A stretch of 64,000 nt of DNA. Source: Aporrectodea caliginosa. Taxonomy: Eukaryota > Annelida > Clitellata > Crassiclitellata > Lumbricidae. Positions 19,994-31,449 of this stretch are shown in pieces. Position 1 is the first letter of the stretch. Every line of letters starts with the position of its first letter. Made by a program: the position numbers and the translations under genes. The DNA is taken from positions 1,724,028 through 1,788,027 of the forward strand of contig JACEVL010000495.1 of NCBI GenBank assembly GCA_020284085.1, written 5' to 3'. The notes under the pieces were generated by a model. It worked only from the letters and a program-made list of their open reading frames with translations. It ran no database searches and was not told the DNA's origin.

Positions 19994-20705
19994 CTAATGC
20001 ATTAAAAACAAAAAATCTGATACAAAATGAAAATACTAATTCTGAAAAAAAACAAGGCTAACATATGACATCATGCCAGTTTCAGAATTGCAGCTCTAGG
20101 TATTTTGCAATTATGGCAGCTTAAATAAATCTGACAGAACAACACCATAAGACCTAGTAGCATTGAAACAACCTTAATTATCAGACTGAATCATGGTTAG
20201 GTGGTGAACACAAAATCTCCCCTTGCCCAGATTTTCGTAACTGATTGGAAATAAGTTTTAGATATCTGTTATAATATTATTTTTATATATAATATATACG
20301 GAAGAGGGAGCTTCACACTGCTGCATGCTGGTGATATTAAGAAACTAGTAACTCTTTTATAAATGCAAATGAGGCTGGAACATGAAGTCGATTGCTGATC
20401 TCATTCTGACTAACACAGCTTTAAGCAAACTCATAAACTCTGTAATGTCTCAAAGAACCAAGAGAACCAACTGTCGCATATGTCTTCAAGCGATCAACTC
20501 ATCAGTTGCCTACATCATATGTTTCTGGACCTTACTATCAGTTGCAGTGATGCAAAAATGGCAAAGTTTAGTAAAAACAATACATAAATCAAATTGGTGT
20601 ACAGGGCACACACATATAAAATTATTCTGGTTAGAACACTTTTAAGTGTGTTTGCTACCAACTGCCATAAACATATTGCCATTTTCGGCAACAAAAATTT
20701 GCTCA
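19994..20705. other. Upstream of BTB-BACK-jacalin gene, no gene seen
   Basis: This probably holds the 5' UTR or promoter of the minus-strand gene, but I cannot place a promoter. AT-rich runs occur near 20275-20300. Confidence 0.35.
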
Positions 20706-20945
20706 AAAATACTTTCTATTGAAATAAAAATGTTCTTGGACTTTTTAAATTAGAGCCTTCCAACAAGTGTCAATTGTTGTGACGATATTACTAAGTATTT
20801 GGTTCTGTACACAAAAACTCAAGAAACCTTCTATAGAAATAAAAATGTTTTTGAACTTTTGTAAATTAAAGATCCAACAAGTGTCAGTTGTTGTGAAGAT
20901 ATTAGTAATCACTTGGTTCTATGCAAAAAACTTAGAAACAATTCC
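20706..20945 (+). repeat. Roughly 118-bp tandem duplication
   Basis: Two adjacent diverged copies (about 20706-20823 and 20824-20945) share 'ttctat.gaaataaaaatgtt', 'ccaacaagtgtca.ttgttgtga.gatatta' and 'ttggttct.t.c..aaaac'. No coding role is evident. Confidence 0.75.
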
Positions 20946-21205
20946 ACTAAGGTCAGTAGTAAATATGATGTGGGGTCTTCACTGTCTTGACACTACTTTC
21001 TTCCTGTCATCTTTTATTATTTGTGCCTTCTTAAAACCCGCAACAATTATTGAACCCTACTCAAACTGTTTTCCCCAAAATCACTAAATTGACAGTAGTC
21101 TCAAAATTATACAAAAAATGCATTTTTCGCGGAATTATGATTCGACAACTGAACCATATTTTACTCATAACTTTGGACAGGAACATGATGGAACAATGAA
21201 GTTTG

Positions 21206-21698
21206 GGTTATCCCGTAGTTTAGGTTGCTAAATTATTCTAATGTCTTCAATGCCGTACTTTACGTTGGTAAGTAAGCACTCTACCTATGCCCTTCATAAC
21301 TATAATCAATCCCGCTTCCATTTCATTGAGATTTTTTAAATCAATCCAGCTTCCATTTAATGAAAAAATGACCCAACTTCTATTTAACCAGAAAAATATT
21401 TTTCATCAATTGAACTTTTATGTAGGCCTAAGCAAAGAACTTTTCCCATGGGTCCAGCTTCGACTTACGGAAACAATTATTTTCATTATTCCAGCTTCTA
21501 TTGCATCAAAAACTAAGTTTCATCAATCCAGCTTCTATTTACGGTAAAAATTATTTCGATCAATCCAACTTCTATTTAAAGATAGAAATGGTTTCATCAG
21601 TCCCACTTCAAGTTATGGAAACAATTTTTTCCTCAATCCAGCTTTCATTTCAATTTGACGATATAAAATAATTTAGCAACCTAAACTACGGGTTTACC
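21206..21698. mobile_element. Minisatellite-bearing TIR element, copy 1
   Basis: This 493-bp element has TIRs GGTTATCCCGTAGTTTAGG at the left and CCTAAACTACGGGTTTACC at the right, continuing into '(ttgctaaattatt)'. A perfect 8-bp duplication GAAGTTTG flanks it (21198-21205 and 21699-21706). Inside are about ten degenerate units of 35-45 bp built on 'catcaatccagcttctattta'. A second, antiparallel copy of almost the same length lies at 39650-40140. It has no coding capacity. The 8-bp duplication fits hAT or P superfamilies, but the TIR does not start CAG, so I leave the superfamily open. Confidence 0.88.
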
Positions 21699-22044
21699 GA
21701 AGTTTGTGTCATATTAAAGGGGAGACTTAAATTAGGCCTACCCTTTAAAACGGTATATGACACTCAAATTGTCAAAAATGAGTTAAGCCTGGTTTTGGTC
21801 AGATTGGTCACATTTACTCTGGCCTAGAAGTGTCTTGGCCTCTAGCGTACATCCGCGCCTGAAATTAGAATTTACTTACCTTGCGTGCGTAACAAGTGGT
21901 TTAACAAGTTTTAACAAGTGGTTTAACAAGTGGTTTTAATGGTTATATATAAGAGGTCGTTGGTTTAAATAAATCAATAAATTCGTCCACTAAGTTACGC
22001 AAGTTTTGAGAACATGCCAAGTCAGTCGTAGGTTCAAATTATAT

Positions 22045-22622
22045 TCCAGCTTAAATAACGATAACGTTATTTCAAGTAATAGAACGGTCAAGCATCAGTT
22101 TTTTTAGTAGGGTAAACATGCGACTAAATAAATCAACTATTTAGTAACTCTTTCTAGCAACTTCAAGCACCATTGAGCGGTCGTTATATATATATAATAT
22201 CTATGTCAAATAATCGTCCGAGCTAATTTTAGAAAAGAAAACGGATTACGCAACATCCAAAGAATCTTTGCCAGCATCTGCTCAACGATGTCGTCATATC
22301 ATCGATGACTCGTCGATGAGTGGTGTCGCAGATTAAAGAAATCCCAGCCTAAATAACGATCACGTTATCTCAACTGATAGAACGGTCAAAACATCAGCTT
22401 TGTCAGTGGGGTAAACATACGACTAAATAACTAAACTTTAATTACTCCTGCCAGCCATTGTCAAGCACCATTGAGCGGTGGGCGTGGTAATGAAATAAGC
22501 GAGCTGATTTTAGAAAAAGAAAACGGCATCTACGCAGCATCCAAAGAATCTTTGGCAGCATCTGTTCAACGATGCCGTCATATCAACGATGAGTGGCGTC
22601 AATTACGCAGATTCAAGGAATC
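22045..22622 (+). repeat. Roughly 298-bp tandem duplication with a short open frame in unit 2
   Basis: Unit 1 (22045-22342) and unit 2 (22343-22622) share blocks such as 'aataacgat.acgttat.tcaa.t.atagaacggtca', 'caagcaccattgagcgg' and 'catccaaagaatcttt'. Unit 2 stays open for about 60 codons (ISELILEKENGIYAASKESL...), while unit 1 has indels and stops. I do not recognise the peptide. It could be the remnant of an old coding repeat or chance. Confidence 0.7.
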
Positions 22623-22836
22623 TATAGGCCTAATTAATAGGCAACTTTATAATAACCTCTGCTAGTTTTCGCTGTTTTTCTCGGTTTCTATATATCTTTT
22701 CTACGGAGTTGGCTTTACGTATAGCGGACTAACATCGATCGTGGATTCTATTGTGACGGGTTTTTATCCATCTAGTTTAACCTGGGATTATTATAACTGT
22801 CAGTAATAATAGTCCCAGGTTTAACTTACGGAAATC

Positions 22837-22883
22837 TTGTTTGTTTGTTTGTTTGTTTGTTTGTTTGTTTGTTTGTTTGTTTG
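22837..22883 (+). repeat. (TTTG)n microsatellite
   Basis: About eleven uninterrupted TTTG units. They follow a stem-loop at 22770-22822 whose arms 'cctgggattattat' and 'aataatagtcccagg' are nearly complementary. Confidence 0.9.
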
Positions 22884-23229
22884 AGCCACAGGCTAAAAAG
22901 TCAAATCTTGCGACGACTAATTCGATCACTTACAATCATTCAATCGTCCTGAAACTTGGCAGATAGACTCGCCCTCGCAGACACTTCATTCTATAAAAAT
23001 TTCAGCTCTCCCAAAAAGGCGAGCTTATAGAATCGGGGACTCAACTTTTCGAATCGGGGAATCCCCTTTTCCGATACGCAGCGTTGTCATTGGCCGCAAC
23101 AAAAACGGGCGCGCTGCCTGATTAAACGCACGCTATGTCGTAAAATAAACGCGTACTTTATATTTGTAGAGGTAACTGCTTCTTAAGACGCATTATAGGA
23201 TACTAGATGGATATAGTAAAAAATTGTTT

Positions 23230-23297
23230 TTACGGGCTGTATTTTATTTTCCATTTGGCTTCAATAAAAGAGATTTGATTGATTGATTGATTGATTA
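23230..23297 (+). mobile_element. 3' tail of a non-LTR retroposon with (GATT)n
   Basis: 'ggcttcaataaaagagattt' runs into at least five GATT units. Similar 'caataaaggc...' ends with 4-bp repeats occur reversed at 47205 and 56172. It abuts the 5' side of the LINE at 23300. Confidence 0.5.
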
Positions 23298-23341
23298 TTT
23301 TCTGGATATTCGAGCTGCTTTGTCGTGAATTGCGTGGTTTT

Positions 23342-26337
23342 ATGTCGGTTTTTCGTTTCGATGTGCCTTCTTATGCTCACCGATGCGTGACACTCACCTC
23401 GAGATCGTTGCGCTTCGCTGGTTCTGGACTGGACTATGCCGTTCGTCGCCGTGTTAATGAACTGGGCCTACGTCGTCATGTACGCGGCTGTCGTGCGGGT
23501 CTTCACTCGAAGCGAACAACTCGCCCGTATGTGTTGACTTCGGTTGCACGAGGCTTTCTTCCTGTGATCACCGGAAATCGACCGCCGCGTCCGGTCGCCT
23601 CCACCATCGTCGGTCCTGGTTCTTCTTCGCTTCCGTCGGCCTTGTCCCCCGGCGCTACACGGAGCGATGCCCGTCGTGTCAAGGACCATCTGATACGGCC
23701 GATTCTGCGTCGGCATACCCTCCACCCGACCCGTCAGCTCAGGTGCGCTACGTTCAACGTTCGCTCTCTTACCAACAAAGTGGACGTTGTTAAGCAGTGT
23801 TGGCTTGATGCGGGACAGGATGTCCTTGGCCTCTCTGAGACGTGGCACGAAGACGCTGATGATGTCGCGCTTCGGCGCTTGAGATCTTCCGGCCTGCAGA
23901 TGCTGGAGCGGGCTCGCCCCGTCCGACGGGGTGCAAGGACTGACGACGTCTACTATCAAAATCATGGCGGCGTCGTCGTGGTTGCGTCTGCTGCTGTCAG
24001 GCTGACGAAGCTTACTGCTCCGTTTGAACCTGCAACCTTCGAGCATCTCATCGCCAGGGTAACGGTCGCTGGAAGCTAGTTCGTCTTCGCGGTTGTCTAC
24101 CGCCCAGGCTCTGCGGCGGTGACTGCAGCCTTCTTCGACGAGCTTCGCGTACTGCTCGAATACTTGTCATCGTTCGCCATGCCCTACGTCATCACAGCGA
24201 TATCAACATTCGCTTTGACCGTCTTGACGACCCGACAGCTTTGCGTGCTACTGAGTTGCTTGACATGTTCGGTGCGGTACAGTGCGTGGCTGGTGCGACT
24301 CACGATCGCGGAGGCACCCTTGATGTCGTCATCACCAGAAAGGACGAGAGACCACCAGCGGTTGATGTCATCAGGGTTCCGGGAGCTGCGTCTGACCATC
24401 GGATGGTTGCCTGGTCCTTCCACGCCGCCCCACCCGAGACGCCCGTCTACAGAACACAGCGTCGCAGATCCTGGAGGCACTTCGATGTAGATCGGTTCAG
24501 TTGGATGGGATCGCTGAAATCCATGCATCGCCAGGTTCGATCAAAGCGGGATCGATTCTGGAAGTCAAAAGTCGATGCACGGCGTGGCCCGGCGTCTCTG
24601 TGGCGCGCGATATATGACGGACTGGGCAGGGGTGACGACGCAGCACCTAGTGCTGTACCGGGGCTTTCTGCTCAGGCTTTCGCCGACTACTTCGACCAAA
24701 GAGTCTCCGACATCAGGTCGGCCACTGACGGTGCGCCTCCACCGGTGATTCGTGACATCTCGACGGCGGATCGGTTTTCCGGTTTCGTACCTGTTACGAC
24801 CGACGTTGTCTGCCGGTTGGTTAAAGACGCTGCTGACAAGTACTCGATGAAAGACCCGATGCCTACGTGGCTGCTTAAGACCATCATCGACCTGCTCGCC
24901 CCATACATCGCCTCACTGTTCAATTTGTCGCTGTCCGCCGGCACCGTCCCGATGTGTTACAAGGACGCTTATGTCACACTCACACCTCGCCTTAAGAAGT
25001 CTACGCTTCCTCGTGAAGAGCTCTCAAGCTACCGACCGATTTCGAACCTGTCGTTCCTCTCCAAGCTGCTCGAGCGAGTCGTCAGTCTCCAGCTGACCGA
25101 TCATCTGGCGTCGGCAGGACTTCTTCCCGTTCATCAGTCGGCCTACCGGAAATTCCATTCAACCGAGACCGCGCTTCTCAAGGTAGTCACCGACCTTATC
25201 GAGGCGATTGATGCGGGAAACCACGCGCTGCTCGGCCTGCTCGATCTATCGGCGGCGTTCGACACCGTCGACCATGATGTGCTGATCGAACGCTTGGAGA
25301 GGACCTACGGAATCCGTTCGGTGGCACTAGACTGGCGCCGTTCCTACCTGAGCGGTCGTAGACAGACAGTGCTCTACGATGGAGTCTTGTCATCTGTTCG
25401 CTCTCTCGTCTGCGGTGTCCCTCAAGGCTCTGTACTCGGACCGCTGTTGTTCCTGCTCTACACGGCCGACGTCGGTGAGCTTGCCGCCAGTCTCGGCTTG
25501 ACATCTCATTTCTACGCCGATGACTCGCAGCTCTACACGTGGGGCCGACCGTCAACTGATGAACAGCAGCGGCGACGGATGGAGTTGGGCGTTGAGCGGA
25601 TCGCGGATTGGATGCGATCTAACAGACTCCGTCTCAACCCCGAGAAGACCGATTTCTTATGGTGCGCGACCAGCAGACGGTGCCCTCATCTTGACACTGG
25701 CGAACTGAGTGTCTGCGGGTCTGCGATCCGACCTGTGACCGTCGTCCTCGATCTCGGCGTCACGCTAGAATCAGACCTGTCCATGAGAAGTCATGTGGCG
25801 CGAATCGTTGGCTGCTGCTTTCGTCAGCTCCGTCTCCTGAGAGGCTGCATCAAGTCATTGCCTTTCGAGGCTGCGAGAGCGGCCGTTGCCGCCTTCGTCA
25901 CCTCTCAGGTTGACCGCTGCAACAGCCTACTGGTCGGTGCGCCCAAGTGCCTCTTGGATTGTCTGCAGTCCGTTCTCAACGCTGCTGGGAAGCTGCTATG
26001 CAACCGGAGGAAATATGATCATGTCACGCCGCTCCTCCGTGATGTTCTGCACTGGCTGCCAGTCTCTCTGCGTATTGAGTTGAAAATCTGTTTGTTGGTC
26101 TACAAGTCACTTCATGGGGCCGCGCCTGAGTACTTGCGCGATTACTGCATCGGGACGCATTCTTCCGCCTCCGGGTTGCGACTCCAATCGCTCGAGAAAA
26201 GCGATCTTCGCGTAAAACGGATGAAAACCCGTTTTGGCGATCGCGCTTTCTCGGCGGCCGGCCCCAGATGCTGGAACGGTCTTCCTCCTGCCCTGCGAGC
26301 GGCTAACACAGTTAAAAATGGCTGCCACAGCCGCTAG
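23342..26337 (+). pseudogene. LINE ORF2 (endonuclease-reverse transcriptase), broken
   Basis: Endonuclease begins near 23737 (RCATFNVRSLTNKVD, GLSETW). An in-frame TAG stands at 24077-24079 and a one-base frameshift lies near 24197, after which the frame resumes with DINIRFDRLDD and SDHRMV. The reverse transcriptase has SYRPISNLSFLSKLLERVV, LLDLSAAFDTVDHDVL, GVPQGSVLGP (25414-25443) and the catalytic YADD (25513-25524). The C-terminal block HWLPVSLRI...WNGLPPALRAANTV is cut at 26313 by a 147-bp insertion, and translation ends in it at 26337. The original C-terminus (SFKSGFKTYLF) resumes after 26460. Reverse transcriptase motifs are intact, but the three lesions prevent a full product. Confidence 0.9.
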
Positions 26338-26460
26338 AGGGCCGTGAAAATTTGTGTCCCGGGCTTTTTGGACTCGTCTACCCATGTACTATCTGGATCC
26401 AAAGGGGCGTGTTGGTTGCCAGATGTGAAATGTTTTTCAGCTACGGGACCCCACTAAGTT
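26314..26460. mobile_element. 147-bp insertion in the LINE ORF2 C-terminus
   Basis: Coding sequence ending '...cacagtt' (26313) resumes with 'gactccttcaaatctgg' at 26461, immediately after another 'agtt'. The inserted piece holds 'aaaatggctgccacagccgctagagggccgtg'-like sequence that is not part of L2 proteins. The short AGTT duplication fits an insertion, but no TIR is obvious. Confidence 0.55.
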
Positions 26461-26590
26461 GACTCCTTCAAATCTGGATTCAAGACTTATTTGTTCTGTA
26501 AGGCCTACCCTGCTGTTAGTTGACTGTGAGGCGCCCTTGTAACGGCATGGCTGTGTTACGGCGCCATATAAATTGTCACTGTTATTCGAT

Positions 26591-27627
26591 CAAAACGACT
26601 GCATTAATTCCAAGTTGGCGCGGAGTAAGTCTACGCTAATTTCAATTGCATCAATTAAATTACTGCCCATCCCTGGTCCACTGCAGATACAGTAGGCCTA
26701 CTGTACTGACTGTAGTGTAATATTAGCCTACTCAGATTGTGAACTACAAACGTCTGGAAGACAATTTAAAGAGCGGGAATAAAAACTATAAGTAAGTAGG
26801 CCTAGATAGTTAGGTAGCCTAATAAGTTAGCCTGGTATACTGGCTTAATTGCAGCAATAATATTATTTTGTTACAGGTAGGCCTATGCGTTTTGATTTCT
26901 GATGATTTAATTTATGCAGCAAATGCGTCACCTAAATTTGGTTCTGTGCTGTCACTTGTTGAGAAAGGCTCTATGTTATATAGTATAATTAAGTTATCTG
27001 GAATTGGCACTTCAGCTAACTGCTCAGCCAAGTATGGGTATGTTGAACCAGATCAAACGCCGTTTGAAAGTCTTAAGCTATCGCACTATAAGATGCCTGC
27101 ATCAAATGTTTGATGTCTCGACATCAGAATGATCAGATAGCTCCCTTTGAAGTGGACAGATGCATCGGATAGGCTTATTCTGCTTGTCCGTGGAAAGGTT
27201 GGTGTCCGTCCGACTTCTATAGCCTACGTAGCTATAGGCAACTTAATTGTAACAGTACAAAATACCGATACTTCTTCCAGGAAACAATATCATAGCAAAA
27301 ATTACACAATGTATCCAGATTTACTAGCAGGCTATACAATCGACTGATGTTTTAAATGAGTCGATTTCTTGATCACTGTGCAAAATGCTATCACTGTTAA
27401 CCTAATACAGGAATTTCCTTCAGACTTTGACGGTTTAAAACATTATTAGTTTTTCTTTAACGACGCCGTCATATCACAGACTATTGACATCTACAGCAAC
27501 ATCTATTATAGTAGGCGTCCACTGATAATGACTGATTAATGAATCTTCATAGTCCAAAATAGGACAGCACTTCTCCGTTTTGTTTCATCAGTGGAGTATA
27601 TATATATAGGTCACACATGTCTATTCG
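26591..27627. other. Intergenic, no gene seen
   Basis: The region between the LINE and the glutaminase 3' end is AT-rich with several TAGGCCTA copies (26693, 26798 and 26878 areas). No coding exon is supported. It should contain the glutaminase 3' UTR, but I see no clear minus-strand AATAAA. Confidence 0.4.
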
Positions 27628-30601
27628 TTAAGAACATTTAATTTGGACGAGGAATTCAAGGTAACGTCGGACCGACTCCCGATCAAATTTCATGGCGTCG
27701 TCCAGTGGGGTGCAGCCCCAGCGATCCAAGGCGTTCACGGGCACGTTACAGCCCTCCACGAGGAACCTGACGCAGTCGAGGTGGCCCTCGGCGGCGGCGA
27801 CATGAAGAGCCGTTCGCCCGTCGTAGTCAGCAGCTGTCATAGTGTCCGGCCCGGCCAAGGCCATCCGTCGGAGGGCCGTCAGGTCGCCGTTGTAGGCTCC
27901 GAACAGTAGCCCCACGACACGGTTCGCTTCGACGTCCGACTTTCTCAGGCGGGGATCGGCCTTCTCCTGGGTGGTAGACGGTGCAGTAGCCCCACCGCGG
28001 ACGCCTTCGTACGGGTGGAACTGAAAACGCTGAAGGAGGTGATTGCAGAACTGGACCCCTCGGACGCTGTTTCCTGTCCGGTCGAGAGGCGGCGACCAAA
28101 GGCAGAGTCCGAGGACGTTCGGAATGACGACAACGACGGCACCGGAAACGGAAGACTTGGCCGGAAGTCCGACCTTGAAGGCAAACTCTCCGGAATAGTC
28201 GTACATACCGCAGGAGTGCATGAGGGCGAGGGTGTTACGAACGGACGTGGAGCTAAGCACCCGCTCACCGGTGATGGGACAGGTCCCTCCGTTAGCCAGC
28301 GTGGAGGCCATGACTGCGGCGGAGTTGGCGTTGACCTCGACGGAACACAGCTGGAAGTAGAGGTCCATCGTGGCGGCAAGACTGCTTCCATCTGGAAAGC
28401 AGCGGTTTTCCTTTAAGTAGTATCCCAGAGCGAAATTGCGACTGGCTGTTGTCTTTTCCGACAGATAGGTGGCGTTGCTAAAGCCGAGGTACTCCCCTCC
28501 AACGACGCGTCTGTACTGTGTCATGACGTAATCGAAACGATCGGCAGGCGATAGGTCTCTGCGGAGAAGGGAAGCCACGACGATCGCCCCAGCATTAACC
28601 ATCGGGTTGTGTGGCTTGTTTTCCGGACTTAGCTTAATGCAGTTGAAGGATTCGCCGCTCGGTTCGTGACCAACAAACCTAAAGAAGATTACAAGCAAAT
28701 GAAGGGCAGTTTCCAATGGAAGTTTGTTTGAATGGAAACTTTCCATTCAAACAAACTTAAGCATTAAGCCGGTTTTCTACCAATGCACGGGAAATGGACC
28801 AAAATGGTACACTGCAATTTTAAGAGCCAGCACCATACATGTAGTCATATCCTCATGTATATTCCGTACAACATAATTTTCTCTTTATTTATTATTTTTA
28901 TTGTCCATACGTCGCAGAGTCATATTGCTACGTGTATTGTGCGCGTTACAACTCGCAACAATAAGTGATTGCTGTGGCCTTCTTACGTTGCTTCCTTTTA
29001 TATTGCACATTGTTTAAGGACCAGCTCCTTGAAAAATCTGGCGGAAACTTAAGAGATCTTTTACTAGATTTACACTTGCATCACTGCCTTCTGGTATATT
29101 TTGAACTTTGATTCAAGCCCATAAATAATTATAATAGGCCTACTTCGTTCTTTGTATGAGTTTTTAAATTTTGTCATTTGTTCTGCTGCAACGTGATAAC
29201 ATTGACATTTTCAATCCTAGGTTAAATGCAACTGTTGGACATTTTCGACTACCCGTCATTGGTTGTCTGTGTAAATGTATTTATTTCAGATGCTTTTTTC
29301 GGGACTTGAAATTTAAATAAATCCTGGACCAGTGACATCTGATCAGAGTCTGGATATTTATTTTTTCTGGGAATTCCTTGAATATAGGCCACAATTGCTG
29401 TTAATGTGACTTTTACGTGCTTATTCGACGTTCAAACTTTACTTTTCTTGCATTTCCTTATTCTCAGACATAGCAATAAATTAAAAGTAATTAAGATAGT
29501 GATAATTTAACTTAAGTTTGATTTTTTAATCCATTTTAATTTACACTTATGAAGAGGAAAGGCTTTGCGGGTCATTGCGTAATGTACAGTATAGTCGTAA
29601 CAGAAGAACCAGTCATTGTGTAATGTAGTCGTAACAGAAGAACCAGTAAGAAAGACAATATAAATTTTAAAAAGCGACGCGTTCGGGTGTTCTTAAAAAC
29701 CATTATGATGAATTATAATTACGAAGGTGACTGTATAGTTTCGTTTCTACCTGTGGACGTCGTCTGGTCCAAGTTCGTTGACGGCGAGTGCATAGTTAAC
29801 TGGTTTTCCACTTGACTGGAGAGTGAAGGGTACACCGGCGTCTCCAACGGCATGTCTTTGGCCGTCGACAGTGCATATAGACACGCCCCAGTGATCTGGA
29901 CTGTACTTGGCTAACTGTGGGATGTAGGAAGCCACTCGACCGCCGTTGTTGTTACGGCACTCCGCGTAGATGTCATCGATGACCTTGGCGAATTCGGAGA
30001 ATTCCGGAATGGCCAAATCGCCGGTCAACGCCTGCCGCACAAGGCCCGGACTGTCCTTCACCAGACACTCCTCGAAGGCATCTCCGTCCAGTCGTGCTTC
30101 GTCCTGACCGTTCGCCTTGGCAAGCGCTGTGATCCGATTCAACTTACGAATGGTGTCGACGAGCCGTGGGTCTGTCTTCCACAGACCAGCTTCCTTGAAG
30201 GCTCTGAGTGGAACTGAGGTGGAGACCGTGGAGTCCCCACCTCTCGTCAGATCAAAGAGGGCGCGGTCGGCGGCATAGACAGTCTGTGGGTGGACTTCCC
30301 TCGCAGTTGATTCCAAATCGCTTGCTAGGCCTACATGTATATCTGGAGTTTTGTAGGAATCCTGACCCCCTTCCTTCGATGTATGGATTCCTTTCTGACC
30401 GACGCTAACGAGCCGTTGTTGTCGATTGTCTTGCAATGCGGCTGGTGAGCTCATGGCAATCAAGGCCTGCTGCTGCTTTTTAAGCGAATGGTTACTGGTG
30501 AGCAGGACCTTCCAGTTCTTCACTCGGAAGTTAAACGGTAGCCACAACGATCTCCGATTGGACCAACATCTGTCGATCAGCTTTCCCACAGCCTTCATCA
30601 T
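27628..30601 (-). CDS. GLS: Glutaminase, mitochondrial (GLS/GLS2-type), two coding exons
   Basis: Exon 1 (30601-29751) and exon 2 (28678-27628) join in phase (AG|G, Arg) to give about 633 residues, close to the 669 of human kidney glutaminase. The enzyme hydrolyses glutamine to glutamate and ammonia in mitochondria. The N-terminus (MMKAVGKLIDRCWSNRRSLW) is basic and nearly free of acidic residues, as in a transit peptide. Catalytic-site motifs are conserved: YIPQLAK, the Ser-x-x-Lys pair in LQSSGKP, NPMVNAGAI, SE...RNFALGYYLKE, DLYFQLCSVE, HSCGMYDYSGEFAF and GLPAKSSVSG. Ankyrin repeats close the protein (DYDGRTALHVAAAEGHLDCV, then DRWGCTPLDDA). The first in-frame ATG is at 30601; the frame stays open upstream without another Met. 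Vertebrate homologues have about 18 exons; here one intron (28679-29750) interrupts the coding sequence. Confidence 0.93.
28720..28758. repeat. Perfect 19-bp palindrome with one-base spacer in the glutaminase intron
   Basis: The arm 28720-28738 and its exact reverse complement 28740-28758 surround a single C. It lies 42-80 bases upstream of the exon 2 acceptor on the minus strand, near where a branch point would sit. Confidence 0.92.
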
Positions 30602-31449
30602 CTTCAGCAAGAAAGCCTGTTGCGTTATTCTGCTAATATCTGGTCACTTCTGCCAACTTAAGGTTAATAAAGTAGGCACATGGACTATCTGCTGGCTCAG
30701 ACAGAGTTTACTGTTGTGTTCCTTCGAGCCAACGTACGAGTAATTCTACGAATCCATCAATTTTGTACCAGTTCGTCGCTGTATATCGCGGCTTTCTTTG
30801 GGTTAAATCTTTGTAGACTTTACGGAAATGAGTAGATGATCAGTTTTACACATAATTTTATAATCGAATTGATAGACCCTAATAGTAATATTGTCGGTAG
30901 GCTACGAATTTTATCTGAACGACACAATACGTTTGAAGACACTGCAGCCAGTTAACTAGGATTTAGTTAATAATAGCTTTCACTGACAAATAAATAGGCC
31001 CTAAAGACCTTATTTAAAGACTATCGTGCAGCGTAATAATGAAGAGTGTTTACAAAGAAAGCCTGAGCAGTGAGTGATATTTTAAAGGGAACGTCACAAG
31101 CGTGGATAATAAAAACGAAGATCAATAAAATGTTAAACATTTATCAAACGGACTCTGTTTTACGATGGCATGTAGGCCTAGAGATACTTGATAAAACAAA
31201 TTTAGGATCAACTTATTTACATGTTGTTTCGTACGCTGAAATGCACGAAAGTTCAAATCAGAACGAGATATACACTACTTTATGTAGGGCGGATATACTT
31301 GGGTTTCTTTCTAATAGGCTATATGTGAAGTGTTTTGTTGACTACATTGAGCTTACGTTAGAGTCCAATAACTGGTCACCTTTTTAACCAGTGGCATTGT
31401 AATTTCTATTAAAATAATTTCTGATTATTATCTACACTATCGGACAGTC
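30602..31449. other. Upstream of glutaminase, no gene seen
   Basis: This is likely the promoter and 5' UTR of the minus-strand glutaminase gene, but no TATA or initiator can be assigned with confidence. The open frame at 31070-31387 (+) has no recognisable family. Confidence 0.35.

Larger units (their letters stand above)
23300..26590 (+). mobile_element. L2/CR1-clade LINE, near full-length ORF2, inactive
   Basis: The element carries an apurinic-type endonuclease, a reverse transcriptase and a 3' end closing in 'ggcgccatataaattgtcac'. That tail matches the other L2-like ends here. Its GC content and codon use (many CG-ending codons) stand out from the AT-rich surroundings, which suggests a fairly recent insertion. 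No ORF1 is visible upstream, so it may be 5'-truncated. The short (GATT)n at the 5' border belongs to another retroposon. Confidence 0.85.

Noticed and set aside
25196..25555. Arg-rich minus-strand open frame
   Set aside because: Antisense shadow of the GC-rich LINE reverse transcriptase.
28015..28416. 133-codon plus-strand open frame
   Set aside because: Antisense shadow of glutaminase exon 2, as is the minus-strand frame at 27945-28391 in another phase.
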